A program made the position numbers and the translations under genes. Below, in pieces: positions 19,686-28,990 of a stretch of DNA of 28,990 nucleotides (positions are counted from its first letter, which is position 1; every line of letters begins with the position of its first letter). The DNA is from Paramoeba atlantica (taxonomy: Eukaryota; Discosea). A model generated the notes under the pieces. That model was not told where the DNA came from, searched no databases, and was given only the letters and a program-made list of their open reading frames with translations. The stretch covers positions 1 to 28,990 of the forward strand of contig CDRNVI010000171.1 of the NCBI GenBank assembly GCA_977017575.1. Direction: 5' to 3'.

Positions 19686-22311
19686 ATGGCAAACAATCAA
19701 AAAAGTTACTCTTCTCTGTTTTTTATCTCTTTGTTATCTATCAGAAAAAAATCAAAAAAAAAAAACAAGGATCAGAAACTCTTCTTTGATGTTGTTGGGA
19801 GTGAAAATGAAGAAGATGTCAAAGTTTTTCTTCTTGAAAACAAAGAATGTCAACTTGATGTTGACTTTAAATGTATAAACAAAGTTTTTTATTTTCTTTT
19901 TCTTTTTCTTTTTCTTTTTTCTTTTGTTGTTTTTAAGTTTTTGTTTTCTTTTTGTTAAAAGAATGGAATGACCACTCTTCACCTAGCTACTGAGAAAGGT
20001 TTTGAAAAAATTGTGAAAATTTTTGTTGAATATGAATCCAATTTTGATCTTCAAGAGCAAGTTTTTGATTTTTTTTTTGTTTTTTTCTTTTGTTTCTTTT
20101 ATTTTTTAAATTTTGTTGTTATTTGATAAAATATTGGTTATTTTGATATAATTAGAGAAATGGTTTGAGTAATGATTTTTTTTTGTTTTTTTTTTTAAAA
20201 AACTTATTTTTGTTTAAAAAATCAATACACTCCTTTTCACTTGGTGGTAGGAAAAGGTTTTAAAAAAATTGTGAAAATTTTTATTAAACATAGAATCAAC
20301 ACTGATCTTCAAGATCAAGTTTTGATTTCTCTTTTATATTTTTTTGTTTCCTCTCATTTTGTTTTATTTTGATAAATTATTAGGTTGTTTTGATATGATG
20401 TGTGTTGTGGTGGTTTTATTTTGTTCTTTTTTTTTGTTATTGATAAACTATTGGTTCTTTTGATATGATAGGAAAAAATGGTTGTATTGAGTGATAATTT
20501 TATTTTGTTTCTTTTTTTAAAACTTTTTTTTTGTTGAAGTATCAATACTCCACTCTTCACTTTGTTGCTTCCAAATTTAGAGCCAACAAAGAAATTGTGA
20601 AAATTCTGATTGAAAGTGGAGCTAATATTGATCTTTAAGATCATATTTTGATTTTTTTTTTCTTTTTTCTTTTTTTTTCTTTCCATTTTTTAATTTTGTT
20701 GTTGTTGATAAATTATTGATTTTTTTGAAAAATAATGAGTAAATGGTTAAGGTGATAATTTTATTTTGTTTTTTTTTTAAATTTTTTTTTTTTGTTCAAG
20801 TTTGAATAGGCTGTTTTGCACAAAGTTGTTTCTGAAGATTTTCAAAAAATTGTAAAAATTCTTATTAAATATGGATTCAACCTCAATATTCAAAACAGAG
20901 TTTTTTTTTTTTTTTTTTTTTTTTATTTGTGTTTTTTTCATTTTTTTATTTATTTGTTGATAAATTATTGGTTCTTCTGATATAATAGAAGCTGTGGTGA
21001 TTTGTTTTGTTATTTTTTTTTAATTTTTCTTTTTGTTAAAGAAAAGAAGAACTACTTTTCACCTTGGAGCCAACAAAGAAATTATAAAAATTCTAATTGA
21101 ACAATATTGATCTTCAAGATGAGGTTTTGATTTTCTTTTTTCTTTTTTTTTCTTTTGGTTTTTTTAAAAATTTCTTTTTTTAAAACTTCTTTTTGTTAAA
21201 GAGAAAAAAACCCCACTTCATTAGATTGCTTTTAAAGATTTTGAATAAATTGTGAAAATTCTTCTTGAACATGGAGCTGATGTTAATTTTCAAATCAAAG
21301 TTTTGATTTTTCTTTTTTCTTTTTATTGAAGTGTGATAAGTTATTTTATTCTTTTTTAAACCTTTTTTTGTTCAGTCTGGATGGATCACTCTTTACTATG
21401 CTGTTGAGAAAGGTTTTTATGAAATTGTGAACATTTTTATTGAACATAGATCTAAGATTAATTTTCAAGATCAAGTTTTGATTTTCTTTTTTTTTTTTTT
21501 TTATTTTTTTATTTTTTTATTTTTTCTTTGATTTTCATTTTTTTTTTTTCAAATTTTATCTTTTTTTTGATTTATTGAAAAAATTTCAGTTTAAAATTGT
21601 GTAATGATTTTTTTTTCTTATATTGTGGTTCATTGTATTTGTTGTTTCATGTTGTTGTGAATGGTAGTGTTGTATGTGATGTTTATTTTGTTTTGTTTTT
21701 TTCTTTAATTCTTTTTTTTTTTTGTATTTGTTCTTTTTTAAAATAAATTGTTTCTTTTTTTAATTTTTTTTTATTAAAAAGTATAAAAAGACTGCTTTTC
21801 ATTCTGCTGCTTCTACAGGTTCTAAAGAAATTGTAAAAATTTTTATTGAACATAAATTTACCCTTGATTTTCAAATCATAGTTTTTATTTTTTTTTTTTC
21901 TTTTTTATTATTTTTTGTTTCTCTCTTTCTATTTGTTTTTTCTTTTTTTTTTAACTAATTTTTTCTATTGTAACAATTTGTGTGAGATTTGTTTTTTTTT
22001 TTTTTTAAAATTTCATTTTGTTAAAAAGTAGATGGACTCTTCTTCACAATGCTACTTTCCATGGTTTTGAAGAAATTGTGAAAATTTTTGTTAAATATAG
22101 AGCCAATATTTATCTTCAAAACAAAGTTTTGATTTTTCTTTTTTTAATTTTCTTTTTCATTTGTTGAATTTTATTTGAGTTTTTTTTGTAGTTTTTTTTG
22201 AACTTTTTTATTTTTCTTTTTTGTTAGGATGGTAAAACAATCTTTGATATTATGGAAAATCAGACTAGGAGGCAAAGAATTGTTGAACTGATCAATGAAT
22301 TTCAGGAAAGG
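19686..22311 (+). pseudogene. degenerate one-repeat-per-exon ankyrin gene, about 11 exons
   Basis: First exon 19686-19883 (ATG; Lys-rich then DVVGSENEEDVKVFLLENKE) and repeat exons at 19962-20060, 20220-20318, 20540-20644, 20801-20899, 21042-21123, 21202-21299, 21376-21474, 21782-21880, about 22029-22125 and 22228-22311. The layout is as in the intact ankyrin gene (mostly 99 bp, phase 0, gtt donors, taaag acceptors), with repeat consensus G-x-T-x-LH-x-A-x-KGF-x-KIVKIFIEH and ends LQDQ|gttttg. Decay: the 20220 exon lacks the acceptor AG; the 20540 exon has TAA and a changed donor (attttg for gttttg); the 20801 exon has TAG; the 21042 exon is shortened to 82 bp; the 21202 exon has TAG and TAA; the 22029 exon is out of phase. 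The introns have become long T runs. It is a paralogue of the 7867-13873 gene that has lost function. Confidence 0.75.
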
Positions 22312-22700
22312 GTTTTGTTTTGTTTTTAGTTTTTTTTTTTTTTTTTTTTTCTTCCATTTTTATCTTCTTTTTTTTATTTTTTTGTTGTAAAGGAAAAATA
22401 TCAAACCAACTCAATGAAAAATACATAATTTATAAATAAATTAAATTACAAAATAAAAATCTGAAATTTAAAAAAATGTTTTTTTTTCTATTTTAATAAT
22501 TAATTTTTTTTTTGTTTTTTTGTTTTAAATAAATTAATAATTTCTTTTATTTATTTAAAAATCAAGTTTTCACTTTTTTCTTTAGATTTTCTTTCAAATA
22601 TCTAATTCATCCATTTGAAAAATGAAGATGTTTTTGCATTTGGACCAAACAAAGAAGTTTTTGAGTGTTCATCAGGAATATGATGTCCAAAAATTCTAAT
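22312..22700. other. very AT-rich spacer
   Basis: Long T runs and TTTAAATAAATTAAT-type sequence between convergent loci. No gene or repeat recognised. Confidence 0.4.
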
Positions 22701-23005
22701 TTACTTTGCTTCATAAGATTCCAATTTAAATGACATAGAAAAAAAACAAACCATCAAAAAAAAAATAAACATCAAAAACCAAACAAAGAATAAAAGAACA
22801 AAAAAGAGAATTCTGAGAGTTGTCCATGAATCATTTGATTCAAAGAAGAAGAATAATCCAAAATTTGAAAAATAATTACAAAAACAATAGGAAATAGAAT
22901 CATCAAGCCATTTTCCAATACAACCATCAGTTAAAAAAGTATAACTTTTATCTAAATATTCACAATAATATGTTTCATCTCTTTCTACATCAGAGGCCAA
23001 TACAT

Positions 23006-23036
<31 letters not shown>

Positions 23037-23618
23037 CAGTTGGAGTTTTTGACCATCTTTTCTCTCAAATTCATTATCCAAATCAAACTCAACATCTCCA
23101 GCTCCTTTTCTTCCAAAAAATATTGAAACATTTGAATTAATCTCCAAAACTTCCACTTCAACAACAATATTTTGATTATACAAATACAATTGAAGAGTAA
23201 ACTCTTCTATAAAAGAGATAAAAGTTACTTAATCATCCTGTTCAGCAATCCTTTCATCAGTATCTTCACTCTTTTTCAATATTACAACAGTTTTAACATA
23301 TTGATCTTTAAATTGATTTTGGTGGATTGTGAAATAACTTTCTTCAAAATTTTCATTCACTTATTCTCTCAAATAATCTCCAAAATTAGGTGGGAGAATT
23401 GCAAAAAAATCTATTCCAGGAATAAATAAGATAATTTGTGTGTTACTCAATTGTTCCACACTTCTTGTGACAACTAAATAAGAAAATATTTCTCTTTCAA
23501 CAACAAAAACTTTCCTATAATTTAACAGTTTAGAAGTAAATGCAATTTCCATATTGTCTAAAATTGTAAGATAATCATTTAATGACAATCCATCATTTGA
23601 AGCTGAATTTCCACCTAA
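22701..23618 (-). pseudogene. membrane-anchored protein gene, 5' truncated, two in-frame TAA
   Basis: One minus-strand frame runs about 306 codons from 23618 to TAA at 22701 without frameshift, broken only by TAA at 23361-23363 and 23229-23231. No ATG is seen at the start; the frame begins abruptly (LGGNSASNDGLSLNDYLTIL) against the telomere-like motif at 23620. Visible parts: a beta-rich region (KVFVVEREIFSYLVVTRSVE; LFIPGIDFFAILPPNFG), a Lys/Glu-rich stretch, a nine-Gln run after GQKLQL near 23010-23045, a Cys-containing region, then a membrane helix (LRILFFVLLFFVWFLMFIFF) and a short tail (SFKLESYEAK). This would be a type I or tail-anchored surface protein. No family recognised. Trp codons are TGG. 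The last part from about 23208 could be a separate exon, since ttttatag precedes it. Confidence 0.55.
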
Positions 23619-23633
23619 TTAGGGTTTAGGGCC
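23619..23633 (+). repeat. interstitial telomere-like motif
   Basis: TTAGGGTTTAGGG (23620-23632), nearly two units of the same repeat and in the same orientation as the chromosome-end array. It sits exactly where the minus-strand gene at 22701-23618 breaks off. Confidence 0.7.
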
Positions 23634-24660
23634 CTATACATTGCAAAAAACTAACGAATTTTTTCAAAAGATTTATGAATCGAATCGATTAAGGTGACGA
23701 TTCTATCCGAAAGAGACGAAAAACGTCGAAACATAAGGTGTGCTAAAAAAGAAACTTTTTGTTTTTCTTTGATTTTCTCAATTCTTTCTTTTGATTGTAT
23801 GTGGAAAAGTGAAATGATTGATCCGGTGGTGTTGTTTTTAATAGTTTGTGAATAAAGAAAAAAAAAAAGAATAACAAACTAAAACATTCACTTGAAATAT
23901 GGAATAAAAAAGTTCATTGGTAAATCAAACAATCTATCATGTATCTTTCCAAACCTTTCAACTCTTCTTTTCTTTCAATTTCTTTCTTTTCTCTTTCTGT
24001 TTTTCTTTTTTTTTCTCACCCGCCACTTTCTTTTCCGAAAAAGAAAAAAAAAATCCAATTCCTAATCAAATGTTGCCACATCAGCCATTTTCTTTTTCTT
24101 TTTTTGGTTTTTTTTTTGGTTTTTTGTTTCGAACAGTTTTTTTTTTCTTTTTTGTTTGTGAGAAAGAAAGAAAAAAAGAAAAAGAAAGAGAAAGAGAAAG
24201 ATTCAACAAAAAAGAGAAAAAAACAAAAAAAAACAAAGAAAAAGGATTGTATGACCAAAATTGATTGAAAAGATCCAAATGCAAACCAAAAATAAGATTA
24301 AAAAAGAAAAAAAGAAAAAGAATTGAATTTGTATTGGTCCTATCTTGATGGAAGCTTGAACAACTAAGAAAAAACAAGAACATTTGAATTCTTTTTCACT
24401 TTGTCAAATTTCAAGAAAAAAAATCGCACCCAAAATAAAAATCGGTTTTTCAACAAAAAAGTTTTTCTTTTTTGTTTTTTGTTTTTGTTTGATTTTTGTG
24501 TTTGGTTTTTGTTTTTTGAAAAATGAGAAAAATAGACTTTTAGAAATCAAGAGATTTTTGGTTTTTCAATGTATCACTTTTATATTAAGAAAGAGAAACG
24601 AAAAACCAATCTATTTTTCTCAAAGTGAGAAAGATAAAAGAATTCACAAAATTTATCCGG
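23634..24660. other. mixed spacer: less AT-biased block, then low-complexity sequence
   Basis: 23640-23760 is less AT-biased and self-complementary in places (GAATCG near 23676 with CGATTC near 23699; GACG and CGTC near 23723-23738), but no known RNA family fits. From 23760 to 24660 runs of T/C, (GAAA)n and Lys/Phe-rich pseudo-ORFs on both strands are simple sequence. No gene seen. Confidence 0.4.
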
Positions 24661-24915
24661 TGATCCAATTCTTTGAGGTTTTCTTTCTTTTCTTTTTTCC
24701 TCTTCTTTTTCTTGTTTCTTTTTTTCTTTTTTTCTTTTTCTTTTTTGTTTCTTTTTTCTTCTTTTTCCTTCATCTCTTTTTCTTTTTTACTTTTTTTCAC
24801 ACAAAATTGTTTTTTTTTTTCTTTTTCCTTTTTTCTTTTTCTCTTTTTTCTTTTTCTCTTTTTTCTTTTTCTCTTTTTTCTTTTTCTCTTTTTTTTTTTC
24901 TTTTTTGAAAAGATT
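24661..24915 (+). repeat. pyrimidine tract with 15-16-bp tandem units
   Basis: An almost pure T/C strand. Near 24825-24895 it consists of tandem copies of TTTTTCTCTTTTTTC. Apparent hydrophobic or Lys-rich proteins here are artefacts. 24916-25251 continues as T-rich sequence without features. Confidence 0.75.
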
Positions 24916-25251
24916 TAGAAAAATGAAAAACTAATTCTTTTTATTCTCAGAATGAACAAAATAAAAAAAATCAAAAGGGATTCATTTTCTTTTGTGTTGA
25001 GTGGGAACAGGATTTCTTTTTTTTCAATGGTTTTTTGATTTCTTTTTTGATTTCTTTTTTTCTTTTTCTCTCATTTTCTTCTTTTTTTTTTCTTTTTGTT
25101 TTTTTTTATTTCTTTTTTATTTCAGGGTTTTGAAAGCTTAAAAATATGAAAGTTTGTTTTTTGTTGTTTCTTTTAAGTTTTAATTTTTTTGTTGATATTC
25201 GGAATTTTTTTTATTTTATTTTTTTTTATTTTAATTGTTTTTTTTCTTTAG

Positions 25252-27125
25252 AGAGTGTTTTTTATCATTGAAAATGACATCATCTTATTCCCTGTGATTT
25301 ACTGTATCCAAAGAATCCTATTTTTCTCTCAGATAAAGCACAATGTGATGTGATGGGTTAGAGGTTCAGTTTCTTTTTTCCAACATTTTTTTAAACAATA
25401 TTTAAATAATTAAAGTTTTAATGTTTTTTCCTTCAGAAACTGTTCTTTATCATTGAAAATAATATCGTCTTATTCCTTGTGATTTACTGTATCCAAAGAA
25501 GCCTATTTTTCTCAGATAAAGCACCTGATGTGATATGAGGGGTTCAGTTTCTTTTTTCCGGTATTTTTTTAAACAATAACTAATTACTTTTTTTTATTGT
25601 TTTTTCCTTCAGAAACTATTCTTTATTATTGAAAATGATATCGTCTTATTCCTTGTGATTTACTGTATCCAAAGAAGCCTATTTTTCTCAAATAAAACAC
25701 TTGATGTGATGTGAGGTTCAGTTTTTTTTTTTTGATATTTTTTTAAACAATAACTAATTACTTTTTTTTATTGTTTTTTCCTTCAGAAACTGTTCTTTAT
25801 CATTGAAAATACTATCATCTTATTCCCTGTGATTTACTCTCTCCAAAGAAGCCTATTTTTCTCAAATAAGCACCTGATGTGATGTGAGGGGTTCAGTTTC
25901 TTTTTTTCAGTATTTTTTTAAATAGTAACTAATTACTTTTTTTTATTATTTTTTCCTTCAGAAACTGTTCTTTATCATTGAAAATGATATCGTCTTATTC
26001 CCTGTGATTTACTGTATCCAAAGAAGCCTATTTTTCTCAGATAAAGCACTTGATGTGATGTGAGGGGTTTAGTTTCTTTTTTTCAATATTTTTTTAAACA
26101 ATAACTAATTACTTTTTTTTATTGTTTTTTCCTTCAGAAACTGTTCTTTATTATTGAAAATACTATCGTCTTATTCCCTGTGATTTACTCTCTCCAAAGA
26201 AGCCTATTTTTCTCAGATAAGCACCTGATGTGATGTGAGGGGTTCAGTTTCTTTTTTTCGGTATTTTTTTAAATAGTAACTAATTACTTTTTTTTATTGT
26301 TTTTTTCTTCAGAGAGTGTTTTTTATCATTGAAAATTACATCGTCTTATTCCTTATGATTTACTGTATCCAAAGAATCCTATTTTTCTCTCAGATAAAAC
26401 ACAATGTGATGTGATGTGAGGGGTTCAGTTTCTTTTTTCTGATATTTTTTTAAACAATATTTAAATAATTAAAGTTTTAATGTTTTTTTCTTTCAGAGAG
26501 TGTTCTTTATCATTGAAAATAACATTGTCTTATTCCTTGTGATTTACTGTATCCAAAGAAGTTTATTTTTCTCTCAGATAAGCACCTGATGTGATGTGAG
26601 GGGTTCAATTTCTTTTTTTCTGACATTTTTTTAAACAATAACTAATTACTTTTTTTTATTGTTTTTTTCTTCAGAGAATGTTCTTTATCATTGAAAATTA
26701 CATTGTCTTATTCCTTGTGATTTACTCTCTCCAAAAAAGTCTATTTTTCTCAGATAAAGCACTTGATGTGATGTGAGAGGTTCAGTTTCTTTTTTCTGGT
26801 ATTTTTTTAAACAGTAACTAATTACTTTTTTTTTATTGTTTTTTTCTTCAGAGAGTGTTTTTTATCATTGAAAATTACATCATCTTATTCCTTGTGATTT
26901 ACTGTATTCAAAGAATCCTATTTTTCTCTCAAATAAAGCACAATGATGTTGTGATGGGTTAGGGATTTAGTTTCTTTTTTCTGATATTTTTTAAAATAAT
27001 ATTTAAATAACTTTTTGTTTTAATGTTTTTTCTTTCAGAGAATATTCTTTATCCATTGAAAAATTGTATCATCTTATTTCTTTTGTGATTTACTCTTGCT
27101 TTGAAACCACCAAGAAATAAGAGCA
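25252..27125 (+). repeat. subtelomeric tandem satellite, 11 units of about 175-187 bp
   Basis: Unit starts (first base after a ttcag/tttag): 25252, 25437, 25613, 25787, 25962, 26138, 26313, 26497, 26675, 26852 and 27039; the last is partial. Each unit has a conserved core (MTTCTTTATCATTGAAAAT ... TTATTCCYTGTGATTTACT ... CCTATTTTTCTC ... GATGTGATGTGAGG) and a T-rich linker (TTTTTTTAAACAATAACTA). Two subfamilies: long units (1, 7 and 10; 184-187 bp; AGAGTGTTTTTTATC, CTCTCAGATAAA, linker with TTTAAATAATTAAAG) and short units (174-178 bp; AAACTGTTCTTTATC). In most units one frame stays open across about 31 codons after the CAG (LFFIIEN, then LFPVIYCIQRSLFFS), giving the look of a duplicated exon, but single-base deletions near the end of units 4 and 6 break that frame. 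Confidence 0.9.
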
Positions 27126-27159
27126 TTCTTATTTTTTAATGGACTGAGATTTCTTTGTA

Positions 27160-27170
27160 CTTTGGTTTTC

Positions 27171-27202
<32 letters not shown>

Positions 27203-27328
27203 TTTCTTTTTTCTCTTCTTTTTCTTTTTTTTTCTCTCTTTTATTCTTTTTTGTCTCTTGCTCCTCCAATCCTTTTTTTTTTTCTCTTTTCCTTCTTTTT
27301 TCTTCTCTTTTTTTTTTTTCTTTTTTCT

Positions 27329-27360
<32 letters not shown>

Positions 27361-27400
27361 TCTTTTTTCTTTTTGCTGATTTTCCTCTTTTGCCTTTTTC
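27160..27400 (+). repeat. long pyrimidine tract
   Basis: About 240 bases of T with C, next to the satellite. Both its Phe/Ser-rich plus-strand reading and its Lys-rich minus-strand reading are artefacts of composition. Confidence 0.8.
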
Positions 27401-27991
27401 TCTCTTACCAAAGTATTGTTGGGGGTTTAGGGGTGATATTGTGGACCACACCAATTAGGCTTACAAGCTTCTCTCCCTCTTCCTATACATTGCTCCTCCT
27501 TTTTTCCTTCCCTTCCTCCCTCTCTCTGTGTTCAATTTGCTTTCCTTTCTTTTGTTTCATCTTCGACACGTCCTGTCTGTGTGCGGCCAAAATCTACTCT
27601 CCTCTTTTCTGATTTATAGTTTTTTCTTTTACTTTCTCTTTTGTTTTTTGGAATTCAAAATAATAAAAAAGAAAAGTTAAAGGTTTGTTTTGTTTTTTTG
27701 AAAAATCAAAAAAATATTAATAAAAAAATCAATTTTTGATTTGTTTTATTTTTTGGTTTTTTTGAAAAAAAATGAAAAACACAAACATACAACAATGATC
27801 ACAAATGAAAAACAAACTAATATCACCTTAACAACAAAGAAAAAAACCATTAACCCCTCCTTTTATCAACACCAACTATTGCACAAGTCTTCGGACTTAT
27901 GGAGAGTTGGTCTCCTCCCTTCAGCAGTGGTGTGGTGCCCCTCCGTCTGTGTAAAGATGGCAAAAAGATGAAAAATCTGGAAATTGAAACA
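27401..27991. other. telomere-proximal unique sequence with a structured segment
   Basis: 27401-27620 is less AT-biased, with C/T-rich stretches. A short ORF from ATG 27795 to TGA 27971 (58 codons, with LHKSSDLWRVGLLPSAVVWC) exists, but nothing else supports it. Within it, 27871-27911 can fold: ACCAACT pairs with AGTTGGT and encloses AAGTC-TTCG-GACTT, a cUUCGg-capped hairpin. An alternative stem GGAGA/TCTCC (27901-27915) would compete with the outer pairing. This may be chance or a small RNA. Confidence 0.35.
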
Positions 27992-27992
27992 C

Positions 27993-28006
27993 TAGGGTTT
28001 AGGGTT
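27993..28006 (+). repeat. short interstitial telomere motif
   Basis: TAGGGTTTAGGGTT, two units in telomeric orientation, 50 bp before the main array. Probably a trace of an earlier chromosome end. Confidence 0.7.
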
Positions 28007-28057
28007 GTTATTTATGGTTGTTGTTGGTTGTGTTGTTGCCTCTTTATGCTTGGTGAA

Positions 28058-28405
28058 GGGTTTAGGGTTTAGGGTTTAGGGTTTAGGGTTTAGGGTTTAG
28101 GGTTTAGGGTTTAGGGTTTAGGGTTTAGGGTTTAGGGTTTAGGGTTTAGGGTTTAGGGTTTAGGGTTTAGGGTTTAGGGTTTAGGGTTTAGGGTTTAGGG
28201 TTTAGGGTTTAGGGTTTAGGGTTTAGGGTTTAGGGTTTAGGGTTTAGGGTTTAGGGTTTAGGGTTTAGGGTTTAGGGTTTAGGGTTTAGGGTTTAGGGTT
28301 TAGGGTTTAGGGTTTAGGGTTTAGGGTTTAGGGTTTAGGGTTTAGGGTTTAGGGTTTAGGGTTTAGGGTTTAGGGTTTAGGGTTTAGGGTTTAGGGTTTA
28401 GGGTT
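28058..28405 (+). repeat. telomere array (TTTAGGG)n, about 50 perfect copies
   Basis: An unbroken heptamer array of 348 bp, Arabidopsis-type, with no variant units. The G-rich strand runs 5' to 3' to the right, so the chromosome lies to the left and its physical end should be inside or just after this array. Such perfection indicates recent telomerase synthesis. Confidence 0.98.
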
Positions 28406-28579
28406 ATCTGTGTGTTCAACTTGTTTCTTAAAATTTTCATTGTCTAAGATAGTAAAAACATTTTGCGCTCTAGCAGCCAAACTCCGACTGAGTGGCTTTA
28501 ACTCTTTTGCCTTTTGGGCTTGCTTATAAACATCATGCGCTAAGTTTGCTACCGCAATAATCAATCCCGGATCTATCAT
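28406..28579 (-). CDS. bacterial-type hypothetical protein, cut off at the telomere junction
   Basis: Minus-strand ORF starting at ATG 28579 (MIDPGLIIAVANLAHDVYKQ, then AKELKPLSRSLAARAQNVF). The start is chosen because AGGAG lies 8 bases upstream; another ATG at 28585 is too close to it. 58 codons are visible, then the frame enters the repeat array, so the C-terminus is lost. One hydrophobic N-terminal segment is followed by an amphipathic charged helix. No family recognised. The ribosome-binding site and balanced base composition differ from everything to the left and mark this as prokaryotic DNA. Confidence 0.6.
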
Positions 28580-28990
28580 CTGCATTTCTCCTTTTGCAAT
28601 AAACAATCTCAATTACTAGCAGCAAAATTATCGCGTCAATTATGCTCCTTAACTGCTAGTATCCATTTTCGCATAGCACGAAAACACCCAAACAACGCGA
28701 CGCATTTCACTCGTCGTTCGCTGTGCTTATTGAGGCTAAATTTTAAGTGACTTAATAGGAATTATTTAAATCATTCAACTTAAGTGGTAACGCTTGATGT
28801 TTTAAATGTAATGGACGAGAGCAATCAGTGCTACCTACGTTCGAGAATATACACCAAGGTATTTGTTCAATGCAATGTTTATTCTGCACTCACTCCCTCA
28901 AATGCACAGCACACCCAATTTTAGCTACACATCCAATGTCATTGCTAGCCTATCTTTATTTTGCACCGTGCCTTATCTTCTCCCACGATT
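28580..28990. other. bacterial-type upstream region
   Basis: Balanced composition and no long T runs. It includes the Shine-Dalgarno AGGAG (28588-28592, minus) and an imperfect hairpin AACGCGACG/CGTCGTT at about 28695-28720. No further ORF of convincing length is seen. Same origin as the truncated ORF beside it. Confidence 0.45.

Noticed and set aside
23619-23633. Telomerase RNA template (on the minus strand CCCTAAACCCTAA)
   Set aside because: Two repeat units also fit a template, but no structured RNA context was found and its position at a gene break fits a healed end better. The same applies to 27993-28006.
23690-23745. Hammerhead-like ribozyme (CGAAAC after a GACG/CGTC stem)
   Set aside because: The required CUGAUGA segment and a cleavage-site stem are missing.
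24016-24908. Long Phe/Leu-rich or Lys-rich ORFs on both strands
   Set aside because: Produced by pyrimidine tracts; no splice structure, motif or balanced codon use.
28680-28725. Integron attC site in the bacterial-type end
   Set aside because: There is a hairpin with one unpaired base, but the conserved core boxes could not be identified.

Overview
The window is eukaryotic nuclear DNA running into a chromosome end. It is very AT-rich, with spliceosomal introns, T-rich introns and spacers, and about 50 perfect TTTAGGG repeats (28058-28405) whose orientation puts the chromosome end on the right. A frizzled-type receptor, a plant/amoeba-style leucine-rich-repeat (LRR) receptor and a large ankyrin gene suggest a free-living, probably amoeboid, protist. 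I cannot name the species.

Left part (1-14 kb) holds intact genes. These are the 3' part of an LRR surface protein built from 72-bp one-repeat exons; a small two-exon gene on the minus strand; a divergently placed six-exon frizzled-like 7TM receptor; a 3' fragment of an ABCG transporter; an intronless membrane protein of bacterial look; an inverted, damaged copy of the receptor's 5' region; and a 29-exon ankyrin gene in which almost every exon is exactly one ankyrin repeat and every intron is phase 0.

Right part (14-28 kb) is a decaying subtelomere. It has a small two-exon gene, an ankyrin-related gene split by a tRNA-derived SINE with a 15-bp target duplication, a second and degenerate one-repeat-per-exon ankyrin array, a truncated membrane-protein gene abutting a short interstitial telomere motif, long pyrimidine tracts, and a tandem satellite of 11 units of about 177 bp. 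In two of these damaged genes the only in-frame stops are TGA or TAA at places where Trp or Gln would fit, with no frameshift.

Beyond the telomere array lie about 585 bp of bacterial-type DNA (a Shine-Dalgarno-preceded ORF that runs into the repeats). This most likely reflects a chimeric join, for example with a food bacterium or symbiont. Exon models were built by hand from splice signals, phase and repeat periodicity, so boundaries are predictions.
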